From NCBI GenBank assembly GCA_018524725.1, contig JAEUWP010000224.1, positions 62,001 to 126,000 of the forward strand: a DNA stretch of 64,000 nt, written 5' to 3'. Position numbers and translations under genes: made by a program. This document shows, piece by piece, positions 57,031 to 64,000 of this stretch. The notes beneath the pieces are model-generated. The model worked only from the letters and a program-made list of their open reading frames with translations. It was not told the origin of the DNA and did no database searches. The stretch's first letter is position 1. Every line of letters begins with the position of its first letter. The DNA comes from Podaxis mareebaensis. Taxonomy: Eukaryota > Basidiomycota > Agaricomycetes > Agaricales > Agaricaceae.

Positions 57031-57844
57031 CACAGTTGCCTAGCTATGATAAAAGCCGTCACGGACATCGTCCGCCATCCTGTTATGCGATCAGTTCGAA
57101 GAACTAAAAAAAATATTCCGAAAGGATCGGAATGGCGCGGCTATAAATTATAATAACAACAGAATTCAAAATCAGAATCAGGGACACAGGTAAATATGAG
57201 CCTACACGCCTACATCCTCACTAGCGCCACGGACGGCAAAGGCAGTCTAGACAGAACATCCGAGGTGATCCATGAGAGTTCGAGCGTTGCAAAGAATATC
57301 ATCCAGTTCGAAGAAGTGATGAGGCAGATCCTCGAAACTTCAGGCGCATGACCCCCAGTTTTTGTACCTTCTTCGGTACGCTCCTATCAATTGTGTTTCT
57401 CATGCAGTCTGTACTGTATAGTCACCTTCACCAGTCCGTGTCCCACCAAGATTCTTTTTAGCATCAACGCCGCAGCCATCAAAGCTTTTCTTTGAGGTTT
57501 CTTTATCACAGCGTAAAAACCACCGGGGACAACGCGAGTACTAGAATAAATGATAGCTCAATAGGTCGCCGTAAGGCAGAACCTTGTGTCAAAGGAAACA
57601 GCCGGGAAAGAGAACCCAGTTTCGCCGTTAGTTACAAAAATCACGGAGATATCTTCCCCAGAGGTGCCATTCAAGGATTCCGAATAACAAGTAATCAGCC
57701 CCTCCCCCGTCAAAGAAAAGCGCTTGTCGATGCATGCCTTCCTTCGGCAGACGGGGTAGCTGATCTGGGTGTAACGAGAATGTTCAGCACCAATTTTACA
57801 ATTAACAACAGATATACAATATAACACATCCAATAGTTGATTGT
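57031..57844. other. Gene-free stretch
   Basis: About 810 bp. Two mutually antisense frames near 57492-57833 have no family resemblance. It includes the 3' flank of the TMEM135-like gene. Confidence 0.35.
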
Positions 57845-60136
57845 TTAATTCGGTCCAATAAACTGGTATAAGACCCTTCTAACAAGTCCTGAAAGGTGCT
57901 GTGGGTCATTTTGGTATGTTGTCTGACACGTTCCATCAGCAAACGACAGAACGTCACCTGGCTTACAGAAGGCCACTTACCATCACCATGGCCATAGCGA
58001 TCGCAGTCAGCTGATTCAAAGTCGATCAGTGGGAATTTCGGCTCAAGAAGTAAAGGACTCACCAAAGTCTCGCCCCACTTCCCTGTCTTAAACACTAACC
58101 CATGTCCTCTTAACATAATCCACAAACTCTCTAGCCCCTTTGGCAGAACATACATCGCCAATTCAGCCCTCCTCCGTTTCTCCTCTATGAACAAAGACAG
58201 GCCGGATGCGAGACCCAGGACCACGAATGACACCTTTGACACGAGCAGGTCCACGACGGCTTGCGGGATACCTTTGAGGACACCGGTTGCCACATTAGAA
58301 GGCTTGATGCCTCTCTTGAGTTCGGTGATATATTTGTGTAAACGATGCTTATAGCAGAATAACGCTGTTTAGCAGTATCTCTGTAAGACTAGCGAATGAG
58401 AGGTTGAGACGAGATGGCGTACTCTGGTAGATGACGACGAAAACACCCAGAAACGCTGAGCTTCTCATGCTTCCCAAGCCTGCCCTGACGATCACCGCAC
58501 CCGGATCCTTGAGGAAATTCTTCCACTTGAACAGGATCGGCGGGACAAAATGGAGCGCTCCATAAATGGGTAGCATCCATTTGAAGACAGCGAAGAAGCG
58601 ATCAAGTGGAACGGAGGAGCAGGCAGAAACAGCGGGATGTACGGCACTACAGGGGACGTAACGGTGAACATATACAGGGGGTGGCGGTGGATTAAGACAG
58701 TTTTGCCGGAACGCAAGCAAGGACGCTGTATTGGATGGTGTAATATCCTGAACAGAAGGTCTGTGGGAACACGAATTTGTTTGACAGAAAATGAACGTAC
58801 GGGGCACGCAAGGACTTTGTCAAGGTCCGCCGGATTACACCTTCCTTCCCTGAAGAGGTCATGGTTCATTCGAACACACTCAGGGGAAATCTTGCCGGCT
58901 TGACCGATCCTGTTGGCTATCAAATCAGATTCTCAACCGATGCAAGTGGAGATAAAACAGACCAATTTGTATATGAGCGTGGCAGGGTATCCGGTCGAAG
59001 GAGGAACGCGTACATGATCTGACCGCATCTGTATGGAAATGAGAACCAGAAAACCGAGGACATCATAAGAAACTTACGCAAGGGCGAAAACAAGAACATC
59101 TCCATGGGGTACATGGATACCCTTGCGCGTTGTATATGCGTTGTACGAACCTTGAAGACCGCTACATGCACGTAAATCACAGCGTATATGCGCTGAGAAG
59201 ACTCAAGAGCTCACCGAACGAATAGTTGTTGCGCAATCAATCCCCTTCTACTCCTCTTTTCCCATATAATTGCCAAACCACCTGCGACAGCTCCGGCTAA
59301 TGCTGCATGCCATCGGCGCGTCTTTTTACGGATGAGAATCAATCTAGTCCTTGCGCTGAGGGAAAGTCGCGTTCTCCGACGATTCTCCGGCATTTCGACT
59401 GCTCTGGGCAGCTGAGCCTCGAGGTCGTCATCTTCTACGATTGCACTTGAGGGCTCCGAAGGAGACAACGCGGGTATGAGGATAGGGAGTGCATTGATGA
59501 GGAATTTGTAGAGGGATGTAAATGTACCTTTACAAAGAGAGTCAGAGGTTTAGTCGGACAGGAGAATGAAATACGTACCAAGCATGGTGGCAAACCTCCA
59601 CGTATCTTGGCCAAAGAGCGCGTGCCGAATGAGTGCTGGTCTATAATCTCTGTGGTGCGAGGTTTTGAGTGCGTGCTTTAACATGACAGGGCAAGCAAGA
59701 CCTACCTGGGAACGCGGTGGATGCGAATCAAAGCAAGGACCAAGTTTATGCAGGCGCGAATGCCAAACGCGAGTAAGCCAGAACCTTATGAGGAACCTCC
59801 AGTTAGACGGCGATGAGCTTCAATCGTCAACACAGGCCACGCACGAAATCCTCCCTTGGCAGCATGTTCAAAGCACTCTTTTAGGGTTTCTAACTCGACG
59901 ACGGGTTCACCCCTATCCCTCCACACAACTCTCCTGGCATCCTTCAGCCGCTCCTGGTAGTTGGCTAGAGCGATGAGGTTGTCGAACGAAGCCATGGCCC
60001 TCTTAGGCGTGAAGTGGATACCCTCCCCTGGAGTGGGTGGAATACTCGAATCATGGTTGTATGGCGTCGTGTTCCCCGACGAAGGAGCCGTGACGAAGGG
60101 AGTCTCATCGTCGATGTGGATGGAGTTTGTGGTCAT
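57845..60136 (-). CDS. TMEM135-family multi-pass membrane protein (Tim17-like, peroxisome/mitochondria)
   Basis: TMEM135 proteins are linked to peroxisome and mitochondrial dynamics and carry a Cys-rich N-terminal region plus Tim17/22-like spans. Ten exons: 59845-60136, 59706-59784, 59579-59649, 59215-59527, 59009-59161 (approximate 3' half ends at 58963), 58808-58909, 58423-58760, 58063-58364, 57981-58010 and 57845-57922. The start MTTNSIHIDDETPF is preferred over a non-ATG extension. Landmarks are GGFRSGLLAFGIRACIN, ALIRHALFGQDTWRFATML, RWHAALAGAVAGGLAIIWEK, CGQIMYAFLLRPDTLP, VHRYVPCSAVHP (the PC..HP motif), GSMRSSAFLGVFVVIYQTLF, GLASGLSLFIEEKRRRAELA and the C-terminus MTTYQNDPQHLSGLVRR to FIGPN. 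The last two exons (30 and 78 nt) are needed to reach the conserved end. I am sure of the family, less of every splice site. Confidence 0.85.
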
Positions 60137-61161
60137 CTTGGCAAAGGATATTACCAAGGTGTTGAGGGAGAGGGGTTTTCAAACGCGGGGTTGGGGATAC
60201 TTACCCCAACCACTTGAGGCGTGCAGCAGTTTATCACAAGCATCTTCCAAACTCCCATGACGCACGTGTACTTGATACTAGTTACGTCATTATAATTCAA
60301 CGGTGTTCCTCGTCAAGTAAGAAAAGCTCTAGAGGCTGGACGAGTGGTTTGGAAGGAAAACCATGACCGAGGTTCCAGACAAATGTACAGCGGCGGTCGA
60401 TGTACGCAATGTTCTATACCACTTCTATGCCACTTGAAACCGGCTCTGGTTGGGGAATGTTCTGCACCAGATAATTTCAATTTTTCTTTTGTGTCGTTGA
60501 ATATTTGTCTGACCGTTATTATGCTACAAATAGAACCTCAAATGCTTGAGAAGGCCTCACCAACTGCTTTAAGTTCTCTGCTATGATCCAATATCCCCTC
60601 TCTCCTTCCTCACCTACACTATGTTTGTCAAACCCATTGACCTCTTCACGTCATAAACATGTGATTCAATGACAAAGACTGTAAAACAGGTTATCATTCA
60701 CAACCTTGCAAATGTCATGCAGATTCTTTGTGACATGCTCCAACTGCTGCAGAAGTCTTAGAAGCCAGAAAACTTGGCAAGAATGTTCTATCAGTTTTAA
60801 TCAGTACCACCATCAGCAAAATGTAAAAGTGACTTATGATACTTGAGAAGGGGGTGTCTTGAAAGTGACTTGGGCCAAGGTATGTGATATTTATGAACTC
60901 ATGGAAGTCCCTTTAAGCCTATCCAAGTCATTCAAGTAATTCTCAAGGATTCACAAATTTTTTTGAAATATCTTAAAATGTATCCAACAGCTCTTTAAGA
61001 CATTAAAAATTTTTTGCACAAGCCTCTCACAAGCCATGTCAAGATAGAGGCATGTCTTGAAGGGCTTGGGTGAAAATGGCTTGAATTTGCCTTGCCACAA
61101 GTCAATAAGTCACATAAGACTTACCCAAGCCACTTTTATATTTTGCTGATGACTGAGGCAT
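60137..61161. other. AT-rich gap before the retrotransposon
   Basis: No gene seen. From about 60600 to 61140 the sequence is AT-rich with scattered CTTGGG/CCAAGT and TCAAG motifs, for example GACTTGGGCCAAGGT at 60864 and TTACCCAAGCCAC near 61121. It may be worn repeat DNA into which the LTR element inserted. Confidence 0.4.
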
Positions 61162-61852
61162 TGTCACAACCGCTCGCGCGCGTCCACGCTTACTTTCCCG
61201 CACTTATCCGATGTCTGAAAATCCGATATCTGATGTTCCGATTTCGCATGACTCCGATCCACTCGTTCCGTTGATGGATTTCCGTCCACCCTGTTATCCG
61301 AACAGGCGGGTGCGCGCACTCGGTCGCTCACGACCACTGCAACGAGTGTTGTTCATTTGCTTTTCCTTTATCGTCTCGGATCCTTTACCCTTGCCTCGGT
61401 CCATTTGTTCCTTGCTTCCGTTCTACGTTTTATTACATTCCGAACAGCCTCCTTTCCATTCCGCCTCCATACCTGTACCTTCCGCACGCTTCTAGTTTCT
61501 GCTTTACCTCCGAAATGTTTTACCTGTTTGTACTCACTTTTGTTCTCCGGTTATTTTCCTGTTCCCCGTTTCCGGTTCTCGACACGTATTTAAGCATAGT
61601 AGTTTCCTGTATCCGTTTCCTCAGTCTGAATATCAACTTCGTTATCCTCTTCCTCCTCTGTTCTACTCGTCAGTCCTCTGGGTCATCTTCCGACCACTCC
61701 TGCTGCTCGTCTGCACTCTGTCCCTCGTTCCCTCTGCCTCCGGGTTCCGTCTCTGTCCAAATTGGACCAACGTGATACCGGAAGGGCACAGCACATAAGC
61801 TGAGGCTGAGGTCTGCTCCCTGACGCCCTAGGTGCCTGTCCGGAACGTAACA
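61162..61852 (+). repeat. 5' long terminal repeat (putative limits)
   Basis: The proposed LTR starts TGTCACAACC and ends GGAACGTAACA, giving the usual TG..CA ends (TGT/ACA inverted). Inside, TATTTAA at 61587-61593 could be the TATA box. Without the 3' LTR the limits cannot be confirmed. A primer-binding site should start at 61853 (GTATATTCAG), but I could not match it to a tRNA. Confidence 0.55.
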
Positions 61853-61894
61853 GTATATTCAGACTCTGACTTCTGGTATTGCCATTTTTTTTCT

Positions 61895-63445
61895 ATGACT
61901 ACCAGAACTATTACTCGCGCCACCGCTCGTTCACAGAACATCACTATCCCCACTCATCCGCTTCCTTCGGGCACTCGTCGCCGCTCCTCCGCTGCCGCTT
62001 TTGGCTCCTCCACTCCCCGATTCCCCACATCCTGTTCCAACTCTCGAACCCTTAGTGCTACAACCAAAGAGCCACTCATGGACCAAGAGCCCAACGACTG
62101 GGAACTCACTGAACGCCAGTCCGAGGACGTCACAGAGTCCCAACCGGACAATAGAGAATCCCGTGTCCCCGATGACACTCAAGACGAGCTCGAGTACTAC
62201 GACCTGCCTGACGACCTGAATCCGGCCGACAATGCCGAAGGTCGGGATGATGGTCAGGGTGGTGGTGGTCCTCCAGGCGACGACCCCGGTGACAGTGATG
62301 GTCCAAGCGATGACAATGGCGATAGCGAACCTGAAGCCCGTGGCGCTCAGGAACCTCCCGAGGACGATGGTATGCGTTTTATGAGAGTCATGGAGAGACT
62401 CGCCCACGGTATCGAATCCAGCATACGCAACCAATCTGTCCCTCCTCCTCCTGTCGCGCGTCCCGAGAAGATCCAGGCAAAGGAACCCGACACCTTTGAC
62501 GGATCTAAGCCACACAAGCTTCCGGATTTCCTTTTCCAGTGTCACATCTATTTTAGGACGAACCCGCAACTTTTCCAAATGGAGACCACAAAAGTTAATT
62601 TCACCATTTCTTATCTTTCTGGGTTGGCACACCAATGGTTCCAGACCATCCTGGACTCGGAACCAGATTGGGATCAGATCCCATGGTACACCGACTGGAA
62701 ACTCCTCTCCGACGAACTCAATCTCTATTTCGGCGCCATTGACCCCATCACCGAAGCTGCCGAGGAACTCGAAAACCTCACCATGGCTAACAGGTCGCAT
62801 ATCTCCAAGTATAACGTCGAGTTCGCTCGTCTCGCTGGTCTCCTCAAGTGGCCCGACTCCGTCCTCTGCCATCACTACTACCGTGGTCTTCCGGACCAAA
62901 TCCAAGATGCCCTTGTCTCTCTTCCGAATGGCAAACCCACCTCCTATGCTGACATGCGTGCCACTGCAATGCGCATCGACAATTGCTACTGGGAACGCCA
63001 ACACGAGAAGAGCCAGGCTGGTAACTGGTCCGCATCACTCCACAACAAACAGGAGTCTCCACAACATTCCTCCGACAAGGGCAAGGGCAAGAACCTGCCT
63101 CCAACTGCCAAATCCAGCAACAGCAATAACTCCACCAACGCACCCCAGCAGTCCAGTAAGGGGTTCCATTCCGCCAAGCCCACTCCATCCACCAATCAGC
63201 CTTTGTCTTCATCCTCATCTTCATTTCCGCCCAAGTTGCTCTCCAACAAGCTCAGAAAGGATGGTAAGTTGACCCCCCAGGAACGCCAGTGTTGCATCGA
63301 CAACAAGTTATGTCTCTTTTGTGGCGAACTGGGTCATTGGGTCGACAACTGTCCGCAGAAATCCGCTAACAAGGCTAAGGCTCACAAGGCCACTGCGGAT
63401 GCCCCTCCCACTTCGGGTCCCCCTTCGGAGGGCTCGAAAAAATAG
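61895..63445 (+). CDS. gag: Retrotransposon Gag with zinc knuckle
   Basis: Gag forms the virus-like particle. From ATG 61895 (MTTRTITRATARSQ) the protein is 516 residues; the frame is open slightly upstream but without an ATG. The N-terminal 180 residues are Pro/Ser-rich then acidic (Asp/Gly-rich run). The Retrotrans_gag core follows: DTFDGSKPHKLPDFLFQCHI, LSGLAHQWFQTILDSEPDW, ELNLYFGAIDPITEAAEELE, FARLAGLLKWPDS and YRGLPDQIQDAL. A Ser/Asn/Lys-rich linker leads to the CCHC knuckle CLFCGELGHWVDNC, and then a basic tail ending SEGSKK. The TAG stop directly follows six A residues. Confidence 0.9.
   Translation: MTTRTITRATARSQNITIPTHPLPSGTRRRSSAAAFGSSTPRFPTSCSNSRTLSATTKEPLMDQEPNDWELTERQSEDVTESQPDNRESRVPDDTQDELEYYDLPDDLNPADNAEGRDDGQGGGGPPGDDPGDSDGPSDDNGDSEPEARGAQEPPEDDGMRFMRVMERLAHGIESSIRNQSVPPPPVARPEKIQAKEPDTFDGSKPHKLPDFLFQCHIYFRTNPQLFQMETTKVNFTISYLSGLAHQWFQTILDSEPDWDQIPWYTDWKLLSDELNLYFGAIDPITEAAEELENLTMANRSHISKYNVEFARLAGLLKWPDSVLCHHYYRGLPDQIQDALVSLPNGKPTSYADMRATAMRIDNCYWERQHEKSQAGNWSASLHNKQESPQHSSDKGKGKNLPPTAKSSNSNNSTNAPQQSSKGFHSAKPTPSTNQPLSSSSSSFPPKLLSNKLRKDGKLTPQERQCCIDNKLCLFCGELGHWVDNCPQKSANKAKAHKATADAPPTSGPPSEGSKK
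63437..63445 (+). promoter_or_regulatory. Candidate -1 ribosomal frameshift site (A6 then gag stop)
   Basis: GAAAAAATAG: the last two gag codons are AAA AAA, followed by TAG. Pol is open in the -1 frame straight through this point. The A6 run is a plausible slip site, although it is not a textbook heptamer. Confidence 0.45.
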
Positions 63446-64000
63446 AGGGCGGTCCTCAGGACTCTGCACAGACTGGGGGCTGCGTTGATCTCCTCTGTGC
63501 ACCAGGGAGTTTCCGCCTCAACGCATCCGCTCTTTCTGACCCTAATGCTTTGTATCTCAAATTCACTTTGTCTCTATTTTCTTCTCCTTCATCCGACTCT
63601 CCTTTCTTCATCACCGCGCTTGTTGACAGTGGTTCTACTCACTGTTTCGTCGACTCCGGTTTAGTGCGCAAATTCGACATTCCAACTTTGTCTATCGCTC
63701 TGGTGGAACTTTGCTTATTTGATGGCTCTTCAAATTCCTTTATCACTCAGTCCGCTTCACTTCCTGTAACCTTTGATACCGGTGAATGTATGAACCTTGA
63801 CCTGTATGTCACCCGGCTTGATTCTGCTTGTTCAGTGGTTCTAGGACACGACTGGCTCACCCGCCACAATCCGTCGATTGATTGGGTTTCAGGCCGTATC
63901 ACTTTCCGTGCCCCTGACAATGCAAATCTCGCACCTTCTGTTTCCATATGTGCGTCCTCCGTTTCTGTGGAGTCACTTACCACTGTTCTGGATCTGGTTT
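63446..64000 (+). CDS. pol: Retrotransposon Pol, N-terminal part with aspartic protease (partial)
   Basis: In the -1 frame relative to gag the sequence reads GGPQDSAQTGGCVDLL and then the retropepsin-like domain: FFITALVDSGSTHCFVD (active site DSG), LFDGSSNSFITQSASLPVTF, then CSVVLGHDWLTRHNPSIDW, the usual second half. The frame is open to the window end, so reverse transcriptase and downstream domains are not visible. It is probably made as a Gag-Pol fusion by frameshifting, because no ATG starts this frame near the junction. Confidence 0.85.

Larger units (their letters stand above)
61162..64000 (+). mobile_element. Ty3-type LTR retrotransposon, 5' part (cut by window end)
   Basis: Order: LTR (61162-61852), gag (61895-63445), then the protease start of pol in the -1 frame to the window edge. 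Reverse transcriptase, RNase H, integrase and the 3' LTR lie outside. The absence of internal stops in the visible part suggests a young copy. Assignment to Ty3 rather than Copia rests on the gag type and separate pol frame. Confidence 0.85.

Noticed and set aside
61931..63004. Minus-strand frame of 357 codons under gag
   Set aside because: Antisense shadow of the clearly conserved gag frame.

Overview
The window looks like a chromosome segment of a basidiomycete fungus, most likely an Agaricomycete. Genes are dense and cut by many short introns (about 45-85 nt, GT..AG). Several protein families present (Plavaka transposase, a DUF6698-type protein, F-box/LRR-like proteins, fungal P450, RlpA-like secreted protein, aspzincin M35 protease, Ty3 elements) are, from memory, typical of mushroom-forming fungi. 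Gene models below were built by hand from reading frames, splice sites and remembered family motifs; no database was searched.

Left arm (1-34.6 kb), mainly housekeeping: SMC5 (-, runs off the left edge) shares a 96-bp bidirectional promoter carrying three perfect ACGCGT boxes with an uncharacterised DUF5745-like gene (+). VPS41 (-) follows, then a decayed inverted copy of the SMC5 N-terminus (+), COA3 (+), a small uncharacterised gene (-), and two tandem paralogous single-pass membrane proteins (+), the first frameshifted. Next come CHS5 (-) and the Mediator kinase SSN3/CDK8 (+) head to head, a 1.6-kb gene-free gap, an M35 metalloprotease (+), an organellar methionine aminopeptidase (+), an unknown proline-rich membrane protein (-), a tiny membrane protein (-), the inner-ring nucleoporin NUP192 (-), an F-box protein (+) and an unknown gene (+).

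Middle (34.8-57 kb), accessory: two related minus-strand genes share a C-terminal module, and the larger one carries several near-copies of the histone H3 tail (the most unusual object here). Then comes a region between two diverged direct repeats (37.05-37.47 and 55.09-55.50 kb) holding three unrelated minisatellites, a DUF6698-type gene with a tandemly duplicated exon plus intron, an unknown 273-aa gene, a decayed large fungal gene, a decayed Plavaka DNA transposon and a P450 pseudogene. Many lesions in the decayed genes are TGA codons where related proteins are expected to have arginine, or a lost splice donor, which suggests C-to-T (CpG/RIP-like) decay. To the right lie an intact RlpA-like secreted protein and a decayed paralogue.

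Right arm: a TMEM135-family membrane protein gene (-), an AT-rich gap, and the 5' end of a Ty3 LTR retrotransposon (LTR, gag, start of pol with the protease in the -1 frame) that is cut by the window edge.

The conserved genes do not form one pathway: genome maintenance (SMC5), vacuolar fusion (VPS41), respiration (COA3), wall/chitin trafficking (CHS5), transcription (SSN3), N-terminal processing (MetAP), nuclear pore (NUP192) and organelle membranes (TMEM135-like).
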